A stretch of 64,000 bases of DNA from Isoetes taiwanensis (Eukaryota; Streptophyta; Lycopodiopsida; Isoetales; Isoetaceae): assembly GCA_021234155.1 (NCBI GenBank), contig JAJEKV010000098.1, positions 3,521,090 through 3,585,089 of the forward strand. Direction: 5' to 3'. Position 1 is the stretch's first letter; each line of letters begins with the position of its first letter. The position numbers were made by a program, and so were the translations under genes. The notes below the pieces were generated by a model. It was not told the DNA's origin. It saw nothing but the letters and a program-made list of their open reading frames with translations, and did not search any database. This document shows, piece by piece, positions 24,430 to 36,400 of this stretch.

Positions 24430-26110
24430 CGCTGCAATGTTCTTGGGCAAGTTCTTTGAAACCGGGTTAACTGCAAGTCCGTAAGAACTTTCGATTCGCA
24501 GAGGGAGTGGGATTTTTCCAGAGTCGGCATCAATTCACCTGAAACTAATATGCTAAGTATGTTGGTCTGAAATGCTTTATCATATCTCCATGATGCAAAG
24601 AGAGAGGTCCTTTTAGAGAGTCGGACTGCTGTTTTTGCAATGACAGCCGAAACATGGATAGCGTTTGTGGTCTCCCCGAAGACGGTATAGCTCAAGGCTC
24701 AAATCGCAAAGAGGAAATTTCGAGGTGGAGGGATGTTTCCTTCAAGCTGGTAAGTAATGTCTTTGTGATTCTAACTAACAAAATAACTCGCTCAAAAACC
24801 TTATTCTCATAGAAACAAACTTTTGCTTCAGACTAGAGCCAGTTTCCGGCAAAGTTGTAGACTTAGATGGGTCAACCACTGAGGTCCGACATATCGACGC
24901 ATGAAAATTTTATAGAGGAAGAAAGTATTGGCCTTTGAGTCAACTGCTTATGGGAACATGTAAGTTTTAGTTGGATGGATTTACATAGGATTGAGGCAGC
25001 TTAGTTAATTTAAGTAAAAGCCAAACAATTAAGTTTGTATATTATTAGGTGGTCTCTGGATTGGTGTGCTAAGCACCTAGACGAATCGCACAATGAAGTC
25101 AAGAACTTCGAGGGATTTCTGTTCGTAACCGCAAAGAACTACAAGAGGATATTGTGTTTGGAGCAGCGTGATGACAAGTTATAGGCTAGCGCCTGCTCAG
25201 AGTTGGTTTGTCGCAACATGGATGTTCCTGATAATGACGAATATTTTTATTTCGACATTTCTCGTTGCGCTGACCCCCCTTCTCCTTTGCAGTCTCCATA
25301 GATCAACCGTGCCTTTTTCAAGTTCCGTATATATTTCAATGAGCTAAATAAAAGATTTTGCAGTAGACATGTTTAGTCTTTCTTCAAACTTATTCCCATG
25401 CAATTTGATTGTATGCTGCCAATTGTTTACCAGCTTTGTTATATGAGTATAGTTGATCTCCAAATTGTTGAACGAAGTGGCAAACCGGACGTTTCTAAAG
25501 TCATTCGCTCTTCATGGTCATATATTTTGTATTAACTGCAGAGCATGCTCATGGGAAGGTTCGGGGAAAGAAGGATGCAAATTGCTGCCAACATATCAGA
25601 GCAACAGTATGTGAGGTTCGATGCTGCGTATTGTAGCGTTATCCGAGGTGAGTTTGCAAAGATGAAACATATAGCAAAGCATATCGCTACTAAAGACCTG
25701 ACAAAGAGACCAACCTTCGAAAGTCAAGTAAAGCACTATTCTTTAAGAGTGCAAAATCAAATGAATACATTTATCATCATTTATTTGAGGGCCTTTCCCA
25801 CTTTGGGAGCATGTTCTAAATCTTAAGGTAAGAAGTTATGAGGAAATTGTTTTTAGTGGATGACATGTAAATGAACAATGATTAACACCGAAGAAGCATC
25901 TCGACTTTGTCAAAGAAAGTGCCTTATGAAAAAACAGAGAGAGGTCTCGTGAGCTTTTGTACATATCTGTTTTGAATCTTATCATGATAACTTTGAACTT
26001 GTGGGATATTCTCGCTTAGAACGAGTATAAAATGCGGTGTAAGTGGTTGGAACTTTTGATGAAGACTTAAGAACTCTTGTTTATGAGGAAGAAGAAGACC
26101 ATAGAGATAC
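24430..26110 (+). pseudogene. Unrecognised multi-exon gene relic
   Basis: Several plus-strand pieces look like exons. A segment ending near 24756 reads GIAQGSNRKEEISRWRDVSF and stops at a consensus donor (GCTG|GTAAGT). A piece near 24830-24956 reads RLEPVSGKVVDLDGS and ends at ACAT|GTAAGT. A piece from about 25049 reads HLDESHNEVKNFEGFLFVTA, then an in-frame stop, then MDVPDNDEYFYFDISR. The piece at 25542-25647 has a good acceptor and donor. Near 26050, VGTFDEDLRTLVYEEEEDH ends at a stop. The order is collinear, but in-frame stops occur in at least two pieces and exon phases do not join cleanly. I do not recognise the protein. It may be an old gene copy or a captured gene fragment, or the resemblance may be partly chance. 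Confidence 0.3.
25542..25647 (+). other. Candidate internal exon, 106 bp
   Basis: It is bounded by ACTGCAG| before and CGAG|GTGAGT after, both close to the plant splice consensus. It is open throughout and reads SMLMGRFGERRMQIAA and then QQYVRFDAAYCSVIR. This is the best-bounded exon in the relic. The family is unknown to me. Confidence 0.4.
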
Positions 26111-27292
26111 TCATGGAGTTAGATTCATGTAATGATGCATCAGAGGCCTCCCACCAACTCTCAATGGCCACAAAGTTACGTGGTAGGAATTATGTTTTTG
26201 AAGTCCTCTTCCTTTATATTGCTATGCCAGCTTGGATGATCCTCGATAATGTGAAATGCATGAACATTGTGAATGCAAGGCAATCCATGGATTACCATGT
26301 TCTACTTGGCTTCATCAAGTTTAAGATATTCAGCCCATCCAAGATCAATCGCATTAGCAGCACCATTTTCACCTCAATTGTTCGCTTCTGCCCCATTTGT
26401 CTAATTAAAGCTATCTTACCGAGGAGCTCCCACTTGAGAAGGGAAGTTAAGGCGCCACCCTTATGTCTCAACTGGAGAAGTCTCCCAGCAAAGACCATAC
26501 ATGAAGAGCTTCCGCAGAGATGCCACGCACCTTTTTTATGCACTAATTTTAATGGCAAGGAACCATCCCTAATATGGAGCTAAACTTCTGAGTATTCGCC
26601 TATAAGGAAGCTCACAAATGTTTCTGCTTCACAACAGCCTTTCTTATTTCCAATTTTAGTGATAGTGTCAATGCCATGTGACAAACGTGCTGTGCTTTTT
26701 GTTTACGTGCATGAACGCTCTAGTGTGGCGAAGTCTTCAACTCCTATGTCAGGAAAAGAAGGAGGATGGTTGGGTACAACTCGCCTGGTGGGTTTGTTGT
26801 CATTTGTTGCTACACGTGAATGTTGTTGCTGTGTCTTAACCGAGCAAAGCCAAGTCCGAGACCTTTTTCTCATATTGGGCAAGTCAGCCTTCGGGAGCAA
26901 TATTGGACGCCCATATTGCTGTAAGAATTCTATTGTCTGGCCCTTACTTTTTATTCGTGTAAAGAATTGCCGTGTTCATATTGTTTTTGGTTCATTCCTC
27001 AGGTGCATTCATTTTATACATTGAACTTTATGGGCAGGTTGAGCAACGCTTGAAAAGCATTTAGGCTAAAGTACGCTTAGTAACACCGGGAATCATGAAA
27101 TATCAAATAAAACCTACTCAACTCATATAGGCATTATTGCGTGAGTTCCATCCCCGAAGGCGATAATATATCAAATTGTCTTTCCCAATGTGCATATCTA
27201 CTCTAAGTGGTTATACCATCACATTTGAAAGTTCTTTATCATTGTGGCAACATTGTTAATACTTTCACCGCTTGACTTCGGGACCTTTAGTG

Positions 27293-27336
27293 TTCTATTC
27301 TAGAATTGGACCTCGTGATGAAACCAACAAACCGCC
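27293..27336 (+). repeat. Dispersed direct repeat, copy 1 (copy 2 at 27931)
   Basis: ATTCTAGAAT with TGAAACCAACAAACCGCC about ten bases further on occurs here and at 27931-27969. About 600 bases separate the copies. Confidence 0.6.
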
Positions 27337-27892
27337 TCGACTTAGGACTTGCTTCATTCATTTCAAGAGATTTTCTACAATAGGATAGGGTAAAATGCAC
27401 ACATGCTTAACTACCCATGTAACAAAAGGAAAATCCAATTATATCATTTGGACCCCAACAAAATACAATGCTAATAGAGACTGGTTAGGTACCCGCCGAA
27501 AAGCTTTCATCACCGATTAAAACCCTGACCCTTCGGTTTTCTCGGTGAAACCCTAGTGGATAAGCCTTCTGCAAGGGGCTTGGACAACCAAGGCATGCAA
27601 TCGCCTCAAGACCCACCAGAATGGAAAGTCGAACAGCATACGCCACAACCTGCACTGCACATCACCAACAAAACAACAAGACAAACAAACCTCCCGCAGT
27701 GGATATGATACGCGGTGCCACAATGCCATAAAATACAATAACAAAGAAGGGGGAGGGTGGGTCTAAAGAGAATAAGGTACCAACAGAGAAGAGGAAGCGC
27801 CATGAGAAGTCGGGCGCAAACGCTACCAAAATAGCTTAACTCCAACTGAACGGCATAGCCGCCCGCGATGCATGTAAATATGAAGTACTGCC

Positions 27893-27969
27893 CCATTCTA
27901 GAATGGCGATCCGGTTGCCCTGACCGATGGGATTCTAGAATGGGACTCGCATGAAACCAACAAACCGCC
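27893..27969 (+). repeat. Palindrome and copy 2 of the direct repeat
   Basis: CCATTCTAGAATGG (27893-27906) is a perfect 14-base palindrome. Most of it recurs at 27931-27942 as the start of the second copy of the direct repeat. GAGAATAAGGTACC also occurs twice nearby, at 27768 and 28127. The block therefore holds several diverged duplications. Confidence 0.55.
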
Positions 27970-30900
27970 CGCCGCCAATACCAAAGGACTTCCTTAACAA
28001 ACTAGGGATCGAGACTTAAGGTCACGGTGACGAATAAAGGCCGAGAAAGGACAAAGATGAAAGAAATGCTAAATTGGCCAAACCAGTGCAGAAGAAGCCC
28101 CTCCTCGCCTCGAAACAATTCCAAAGGAGAATAAGGTACCGCTGGATCATAAGTGTATCGTGTAGGAAGAAGCATTTCTATCATTGGTATTGAAAGGAAT
28201 GATTTTAATCAGAATTGGAATGTTCTTTGTGGAGTTATAGCTTCAATGGTGGTTGCTATCACAAGAATCCGGCCTGCACTAGATGCATGGGCTTTCATAA
28301 GAATGGCAGGCTAATATTTGGGCAACCATGCCCATTTCAATAGGTATATGGCTTTTGCCATTCAGACTCGCCTAATATCTATACATCAATGAAAGATCAA
28401 ACTCAATTCAATCTAAGTTCTACATAGTGTATATAGTCTTGTATTTTCTAAAATGTTAGCAAAATATTGAAGAAGTTAAAAAATATGAATTATTAGTGGA
28501 TTTTCCAGCTTTGTGCTATGTTCTTCAGCTTTTGGTGGTTTAGCTGGATTCAGATGTTTGTGGAGGATACCAAATTCCAAATAACTTTTAAATATACAAA
28601 CAACTTGTAGCTTCAAAGATTGTTATATGAACAACCTGTAAGATGAAGACAATTTCATCTTTTGCCTTGCTTTCGTCGACTTTTCTTATAACAATGTCTT
28701 GCTTCATGTTCCACAAAAGTTGTGAATCCCTTCATCAAACATATCCTTCTAGATGTACCCTTTTTTTTTCTTTGGTCGGCTTCTAGTTTGGTTCTTACTG
28801 TATGAAAACAAGACATGCTTGAGACCAATTCCATGACGAGTCTCATGGAATTCTTGAGAAGTTGCTAACGGACTATGATACTTACAAATCTCGTGGATGC
28901 GTCAATGACATTGCTTGTAATTTCAACAAGCTTAGTAGCCATTTCTGCCTTTCAAGATAGACTCCTCTCCTTCCCTCCCTCCTCCCAAGGTGTAATAGAA
29001 TATTTCATCGACTTCATTTTCAAGGAGTGCACCTAAATGCATAATATTCATCCTGCAATTGCATATAGTTAAAACATACATGATGGTGATATGAGACGGA
29101 TAATATCTCATTCTTATACGATATGGTATAGTGTGGTACTTGGTTATGTAAATCTTGCAAGAGGCAAGGTGGAAGAATATGTAGGAATCTATGCATCAGG
29201 GATCATCTTAACTCACATCTGGCAACCGCTCGTAATTGTAACATTATCCTAGCCCTTAAAGGTGCCCACGCTGTTTTCTCTCATCATCTTCCCTCGCTAA
29301 GTCAAATTCTTTTCTCATTATTGCTTTACCGTGGATATTTATATACCATCTTCGCACATCTCGAAAGTGCTTGAAACCATAATGGTTGGGTCCACAACCA
29401 TATTATAAATTCTTCAGAGATGTCTCATCAATACTATATTTTACTTTTGCTTTTTGCAGCCTATGTGATGGTAATTTCTCAAGGGATCCTTTTTAAGTAT
29501 GATGGTGGTAAGCATTTATTTGTATGTCTCATTGTTAAACAATGTCAGATTGAAATGGAAACTACATGCGCTTTGTTAATATTGCCCCTGTTCATGTTAC
29601 ATGAGCATCAAAGGCAAAATGTTGGACACTACAGTTCAAGTACATGGAAGGTCATATTATTGATTATTTGTTTTTGCTTAATAGAATCTCATGAAGCTTT
29701 TTGCATGCTTTTTCATTGCGCTTTTGTGTTTGCATTGTAATCATCTTTATAGGTTGATGTAGGGCTGCTTCGTACATAATGCTTCTCCCTTAAGGGCATT
29801 GTCGATTTAACTCCAAGAACGACCTTCCATTTTATTATGATATTTACATTATTGATTTTGCTTACACTCTTTCACTTCCCCTTTTTCATTTGATATTATG
29901 GTGGAGTTATGTGATGTGTTCTCAAGGATGTGTAATGCTTTCACAATTAAGTGTTTCTGTAATCCGGGTTCCTAATTGTAGCTACCCGTGTGTTTAGACA
30001 TTATAATTATAGCAAAATTACTTTATGGCTAAATCTCCTAGGACTCATTTAGGGATTATCTTGTGAGTTCACAATTATCAAATCGAACTGCTTATATGAG
30101 GTTTGAGTTAGCTATACATCAATGCTTTATTCTCTACAAAACATGCCTCGATGTTTCTGAAGCCTTCAGGACAAACCCGACCAGAGGTCTTCAACAAGGA
30201 TTTCTCTCATTCCTATACTCCATTAAAACATGTATTTCCATTCTCTCCTCCATTAGGCTTGTCCTTATGCTTCTCGCCATCCCGAAAGCAATCAAAGATC
30301 TTCTTCAATCCAATCCTCATAAAGTCGGGTATCAAGTACTTCATTGTTTTTGAAATAGCAATTTTGAGTGATTTCAAACATGACTTTCAAGTATGATTTA
30401 AGCCACTTCACCTTCCCCAAGGAGGGAACCTCTCAGGCGCCAAAGACCTTGTTTTTATTTATCCTTTTTAAGGGCCTTATTTGAATCTACCAACGGAAGG
30501 TGTTTAGAGTTTTGTTGATAGTCGCCGTATAGTCGGTCCTCGAGATCCTGTGTGAGTTACGGCTTGTTTGATACATGCAGATTGCTGCGCAGGGTAATGT
30601 AATTCCCCGGACTCGAAGCGCTTGTTTTGATCCTTCTAACAAGCTTGGCGCCCTCGGTGTTTGTGCTTGGTTCGGGAAACATAAATTTTGATGGTTCACC
30701 GGTAGACTATGTTGAATTGGCTATAAATTGGTTTATCCGGTTTTCAAAGATGTATGCATGGTAGAATTTAGATTCGCTTTGGATTCATATAGCAAAACAA
30801 GAAGAGAAGATGAACGTGGGAGAGCTTGATTACTTCTAGAGTTTAGCCATGGCTAAACAAGTTTAAGACTGCGAAAGGTGTAGCTGCTAGTAAATTATAT

Positions 30901-31017
30901 GCAAAAACTAAGATGTGTAGGTTGAGCATTTTAATTTTTGGGCTTTTCATTCCCTTACTTTGGGAGATGATGTTATGGTGGTTGTGTTTTATTAGCCATG
31001 TTTGTATTCAAAAAAAA

Positions 31018-31146
31018 TTGAAATTTTTGTTTTGGGTGTTATGGATTTGTGCTATGTTTAATGTTTTATAGTGTTACCTGCTGATCTTGCCAATGTTTCT
31101 TTAAATAAAAACCACATCTCCCATGACACCAAACAAAAATTTCAAC
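31018..31146. repeat. Foldback element with ~26-bp inverted arms
   Basis: TTGAAATTTTTGTTT and the following GGGTGTTATGG (31018-31044) are matched in inverse by CCATGACACC and AAACAAAAATTTCAA (31121-31145), with two or three differences. The 129-bp size and AT-rich centre suggest a small MITE or foldback element. Target duplications are unclear. Confidence 0.55.
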
Positions 31147-32100
31147 TTCCCTAATTCTAAGGTGTCCATTTAATAAGCCACAATTTCATCTAAAATTAAT
31201 ATCTTCCATTAGTTCCGACACCACATTATCATGGAAAATTAGAAAACTCAAAGAAATTCTTCCCATCTCCTTCGGGTTCGTTTCATTTTGATGGTTATAT
31301 TCCATATGGCTGTAAGCTCGACTGGATGGGTGGCATAATATGCGCAAATCCTTGGGGTCAGAAAATTAGGTTTGTATGAAAATTCGGCGCTTTCAAATCG
31401 CTTTGGGAAAACGGGAATCCCATCTTTTGATTGCTATAACCGGTGGTAAGCTCCGGGCATTTGTTCAGATTGCACCCATGGTGCTGCTGTTCACGCCCGA
31501 TGGGACAATCACCACGCCGCGAGTTTCAAGGAGGATAATAAGAGAGATAAGGGACCCTAAATCTTCTACCATGGATATCCTCGGTTCTCGATGTTAGTGA
31601 TGAGGTTCCCGACTATTCTTCGATGGGGCCATTGGCAATCACTCTCTTATTGTGCGCTTGATAATGGTCTACTCATGATTCATATCCGAGGTCTTAGTCA
31701 CAAACTCGTGTTTACTTCCACAGCTTGCTCGACTGGCAGCTTGCGTGTGTTTGCACAAACATGTTTGGGGTTTGTTCAGCAAAGGTTCAAAGATCGCCCT
31801 TCTATTGGTGCTTATGTATGTCAGTTTAACATTTCAAGTTGTACCAAATTTACGGTAACAAAGGACCTTTTGTCTCGGTATGCCTTGGTATGGATGCGGA
31901 TTCATGCATAGATTATGTTACCTATATGACCATTGGCTCTATCAAGTTATGAATTCGGTCTCAAATCCTATATACTTCAAGTAGGGTATGCTACTATCAA
32001 ACGATGTCTTCGCAAGAATCCCTTTTGCATGCACACTTTTGTTTATATCTTTCCAAGCAACAACATGAGATGCAATATTCTGTTCTTGAGCATCATAGGT
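31147..32100 (+). other. Region upstream of gypsy pol, gag or protease unproven
   Basis: The plus-strand open frames 31376-31597, 31591-31911 and 31933-32328 lie where gag and protease of the following element should be. SSCTKFTVTKDLLSR (about 31830-31880) vaguely resembles the segment after a protease active site. No CCHC knuckle or DTG/DSG motif is clear, so this is only positional inference. Confidence 0.3.
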
Positions 32101-34620
32101 TGGGTCTTTGAATTTTTCTGCCTTTTTCAGATGATGTGGTGGAGATGCCACCAGCTCAAGATCACCAAATTGATCTTGAGCCGTGTATCGCTTCCAATTG
32201 CATGGTGCTCTTTACGACTTTCCCTCGCAGGTCGAAGAGGGAATCTCTCAAATCCAAGGAACTTCTTTGAACGGGTTGATTCGGGAAAGCGCTTCTCCAT
32301 ATGGTGCTCAGCCTATCTTAGTCACTAAGAAGGATGGTAGTTTGCGCATCGTGTATTGACTACCGAAAGACCAATAAAGCTGCATTATCAAAACAAAGGT
32401 CCAAATTCCACGTGTTGATGATCTCTTGACAAGTTAAAAGGGGCTACTATATTTTCAAGAAGATTGATCTTAAGTCTGGTTACCATCAAGTCCGTATTGT
32501 CATAATAAACGTATATTCCAAGACAAATTTTCCACACTACCTTTGGTCATTTTGAGTTTTTGTTATGCCTTTTAGTCTCAATGAATGCACCAAGTACCTT
32601 TGTCGCATGATGAGCCGTGATTTTACAATCTTTCTTGGCAAGTTTGTAGTGTTTCATGATATTCTCATCTTTAAGAAATTGAGGCGTAGCATATGCATAC
32701 ATCTAATGCCAGTTCTTGAAACCCCAAGATCAACAAGCTGCTCATTAACCTGAAGAAGAGAGCACTTTCTTGAGGCCAAAGCAATATCTTGACATGTTGT
32801 CTCTGCGGTGGGTATTCATAAGATCCTGCTACACCAAGTTGTACAGGAGTGGCCAGTTCCACAAAATGTATCAGAAGTGCGTTCTTTTCTAGGTTTGTGT
32901 ACATTATCGCCGCTTTGTTCGGGTAATTTGCTCAACTTGCTTTACCTTCATCATATTTATTAAAGAAAGAAACGATTTTCTATTGGGATCGGCCTCACCA
33001 AGATGCTTTCCAACTTTGAAGGGTCGCTAATCCGCTTCCTCGTATACTCACGATTGATGCTCAGCTCTTTGTGTGTTGTACCTGATACAAGGATTTCACT
33101 AAATGGTTAGAACAAAATAAACACCTCTATAGCTTTTGAGAGAGTCGTGAATTGAACGCCAGCAGAAGCTGAAGTACACTTGCCTATGAGAAAGAGTTAT
33201 TGGCCATTGTTCATGCCCTTTAAAATTTGGAAGCATTATCTTATGGGGTTCTCAATTTGAAATAAAACCAATCGAGCATTCACTTTTCCGACACAGTCAG
33301 CCGCTACCCCACCGCAAATCACCGGGCAGAATATCTTCAAAGGTTCGGGTGTTGACACAATCAAGTATTCTGTGTAGCACCAACAAAGTTGCCGATGCTT
33401 TAACGGGATGCCGATCCAATCTCTATCTACATTATCTGTGTGAATAATTTTTCTTTCATGGGGAGGAACATATGCTTATGGACATGAAAAGTGCATATGA
33501 GCATGATGCCAGTTTGGGGAAGTTTGGGCGTTGTTAAAGGATGTGTATAAACACGAAGTGGTGGACAAAGCATTACATCCCGAAAGTGGTGACAAAAGAT
33601 TTTCGTGATCTTGTGCTTCAAAGAATGTCACGTAGGTACCCACGCAGGTCATAGGGGAATATTCAACACCTTAGACTTGGTGTCAAGGCATTTTTATTGG
33701 GAAACTCTTAGAAGTGATGTACATTGCCAGGGAAAATTGTTTGTCTCTTTGTCAAAAGACAAAGGATTCACATGCAAAGACTCGTGGTTACTCATATACT
33801 GTGCATACCGAAGGCCTTTTCAACATCGACAATGGACTTGTTGTCGCATCTCGCAATGTGCAAGGTAATGATCAGGGTATGGACCATTGTGATAGATTGC
33901 TGCATGCAATTTTATACCTTGCAAGAAATCGAAGGCCACAACAAATTTCACAACTTTTCTTGAAAGAGGTGTTCAAAAATCATGGACTTCCGTATAATCA
34001 TCGGATCGTGATTCTAAATTTTTAGAAAATTTAGCTTTTATTGACTAGTTTGGGAACTAAGTCAAAATTTCTACAAAGATTTCATCCAAGAACCTGATGT
34101 ATCGTGTCCATGACTCATAGAACTTCTTGTTGTCTATGTCTCAAGTTATGCATGAAGCATGTAGGGGAATGGGAGAATTTTTGCCTGGCGGTACAGCTCT
34201 TCGGCCATATAACATGGCAACACATTCACAAGCCAAATTTGGCAATCTTTTCAAGTCATTCAGAAGACACCAACCTGCGGATTAAGGTATTAAGGGGAGG
34301 GATGGAGGTCGTGACAAGGTATACACATAATATGGACTAGGGTTTTAGTACAAGTCTAAAGTTCAATGAAGTCGCCGCTAAAGTATGTTAGGACAAGCAA
34401 ATTGGAGAAGACGATGTGCAATTTGAAGTTGATGATTGGGTTTTGCACGGAATAATAAAGAACTAAGAGCCCACCGAACAAAAAAGAAACATGTTATTGA
34501 CACGCTAACCATGGGCCATTCCTAAGATCATTGAGAAGATAAATGACAATGTTTTTGCGTGACTTGAACTACCTTCGAGTGGCTAATGACAATGCATTTA
34601 ACATTTATATTTGCGCCATT
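32100..34620 (+). mobile_element. Ty3/gypsy retrotransposon, pol region, decayed
   Basis: The order RT, RNase H, integrase on the plus strand is that of Ty3/gypsy, not Ty1/copia. Coverage is continuous over about 2.5 kb, without the large internal deletion seen in the remnant at 19 kb. Many frameshifts and stops show an old insertion. A possible LTR lies after 34.98 kb, but I found no matching upstream LTR, so the borders are unknown. Confidence 0.9.
32130..34610 (+). pseudogene. Gypsy pol relic: RT, RNase H, integrase
   Basis: The polyprotein would reverse-transcribe and integrate the element. In order: EMPPAQDHQIDLEP (about 32140) precedes RT; SPYGAQPILVTKKDGSLRI (32290-32350) is the RT fingers block; KIDLKSGYHQVRI (32461-32500) holds motif A with its Asp; NFPHTFGHFEFLVMPFSL-like sequence follows near 32530-32580; FVVFHDILIF (about 32643-32672) replaces FVVYLDDILIF, so the YxDD motif is damaged. 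AYEKELLAIVHAL (about 33184-33222) is RNase H. STNKVADALTG (33376-33408) is the RNase H-integrase linker. HAGHRGIFNTLDLVSRHFYW (about 33634-33696) is the integrase zinc-binding region. FLKEVFKNHGLP (near 33960) and RFHPRT (near 34080) belong to the catalytic core, and IIEKINDN with FELPSS-like sequence near 34530-34590 is the C-terminus. At least six frame changes preclude function. Confidence 0.9.
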
Positions 34621-34979
34621 CAAAGGTCTTAACCCTCAGTTGTTGCCTATTGAGGTTGAGCCGCGCTGGGGAGAAACTTTTAATTCCGGCCTATGTTCCG
34701 GATGATTCTCCAACACAAGGAAAGGGACAACGACATCGATATTTCGGTGTAGCATCAAAATATACCCACACAAAAAGCAGAATGGAAGAAGGAAGAATTT
34801 TCCAAGACTATCTTCCTTGTTGGAAGCTTGTGGCTTCTTTTCCTGTCACCGAAAAGTGGGAGGTCGCTATCTTATATGAGGCTGGACCGGCTCAAGATCA
34901 GCTGGAGGTTCCGGCCAACCGAGACGTTGGTCTTTACCCCGGCCATTACGACCGGCGGGCACCGCTGGCAACAGCACCG

Positions 34980-35480
34980 AGAAGTCCGTAGACAAGATTA
35001 GAGCATAAAGTCACTCTTTGGGAGGGAAGCTTCCATACCCCAAGAGGTACAGTCAGGCTAATAATAAGTAGTGTACACCACTCCGTGTCTTGGTTAGGCA
35101 GACGTCCAGGGAGATGGCACGAGGAGGATCCATGGCCAAGCTCAGGTATCGGGGAGTCATGACCCCAAACATACTGTCCCAAGTTGCCTTTGGCCAAAAG
35201 GCGCCCAATTAAGGCCAGGGAAAAAGGCTAAAGAGAGTACGCTTTATAAATAGAGAAGAGACATATAAATAGGGAAGAGGACATGAATAGAAAAGTGACG
35301 CTGAAGGAAGGACGCGGGACTTTTGGCCATTGGGCTTTTGCCGCTTTCTCCGCTCGGGTGAGTCTATGATTCTATGGGGTGGAGGAGTCATTTTCCCCTC
35401 GGCCAGGTGCCAGGATAAGAATCCTAACTGGATTTCGAGTTGATTCGTAACAAGTTCATCAAGAGGACGTATTACTAAGC
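34980..35480 (+). other. Possible 3' LTR of the gypsy element
   Basis: Position after pol, a GGGAGGG purine run near 35020, and TATAAATAG followed by another ATATAAATAG near 35246-35271 would suit an LTR promoter. TG...CA borders, a tRNA primer site and a second copy were not found, so the call rests on position and the TATA-like boxes. Confidence 0.25.
35246..35284 (+). promoter_or_regulatory. Duplicated TATA-like box
   Basis: TATAAATAGAGAAGAGACA is followed directly by a near copy, TATAAATAGGGAAGAGGACA. Two TATA-like boxes about 19 bases apart, preceded by GC-richer sequence, look like a retroelement or plant Pol II promoter. Confidence 0.35.
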
Positions 35481-36124
35481 CGCATAGTCAAGGTTTAAAA
35501 GAATGAGCATTGATGTTTTGTTCCGTAATCCCTGTTCAAGGAACGTGTCTACCCATTTGTTTCGGCATTTTAAAGAGCATACCAAAGTAAAATAGAACCA
35601 TTGAGGGAAGCCTGAACCACCGCCTCACAACATAAATGTGCAAAGCATAGAATTAGTACATACTAGGGGAAAAGCAAGAGCAAAAATAACTCGTGATAAA
35701 TAGTTTCTAATTCTCACCAACTCCCCAAGACAACAAGCTTCCGTTGTCCTTCTACACCGCCGTTTTCAATGCCTTGCAAGGCTTCATGAGCTGGAAATCT
35801 TTCATTCGCTAAATATGGAATCACGTATTCGCATTGCACATCCTTTGGACCCAAGGAGCTCATTAAGGGTTGCAACATTTCTAGATAACGATCAACATCA
35901 TTATGCTGCGAACAACTATCATGAAGCCAACTTGAATTTCATCAATACCATCATCCATGTCAAGTGGGGCGTGAAAACACACAATTTCTATTTTTGCGTA
36001 TTGTCAATTCTTCATGGTAAGGATGTCGTGACATTGATCACACATCACCCACTTTGTTTAGCAAAAAGTAGGTGATGGAAGACATCCCGCATGGTTAAAA
36101 AGAGAGAGGAAAATCAATCTCATG
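35481..36124. other. No recognised feature
   Basis: I see no gene or repeat. The open frame at 35815-36075 (86 codons) is unrecognised. Confidence 0.4.
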
Positions 36125-36400
36125 CCAAATCTAAGCTGCCATTTGAGTGAAACTGTTCCACTTACTCTGAGTCATAGGCTCCATTTGGAGTGAAATGGGG
36201 CCATTGCGCCCATTTAAATGGTGTGGATGCCTCATCCTAGTCAAAAGAAATGGAATGTCCATACAAAAAAATGGTGCCACATAATGGTAGCTCCATTTAG
36301 CTAAATGAAGTAATGTCACCATTAGATTAAATGGAGTCGACGAGACCATATAATATCTCCTATTTTTCAAGATTAACATTTTCAACAAATGGGGCGTGTT
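36125..36400 (+). repeat. Left cluster of CCATTT/AAATGG palindromes
   Basis: Within about 270 bases, pieces such as GCTCCATTTGGAGTGAAATG, CCCATTTAAATGG, CTCCATTTAGCTAAATG and CACCATTAGATTAAATGG occur. Most are imperfect palindromes based on CCATTT and AAATGG. A similar cluster lies at 38345-38620. Such repeated short palindromes resemble subterminal transposase-binding regions of DNA transposons, though no transposase is seen. Confidence 0.5.

Larger units (their letters stand above)
26111..31000. other. Intergenic sequence, no recognised gene
   Basis: The open frames at 26077-26583 (168 codons), 26659-27024, 29420-29740 and 30063-30353 resemble no family I know and lack supporting signals. 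Short direct repeats at 27293-27336 and 27931-27969 are listed separately. Confidence 0.45.

Noticed and set aside
26077-26583. 168-codon open frame on the plus strand
   Set aside because: The sequence reads as no known domain, a similar-length frame exists on the other strand, and no upstream promoter or splice signals support it. The short EEEEDH-type text at its start is in a different frame.
29420-30396. Open frames of 80-106 codons with hydrophobic stretches
   Set aside because: AT-rich DNA gives such frames by chance. No family match and two overlapping frames are open at 30063-30396.
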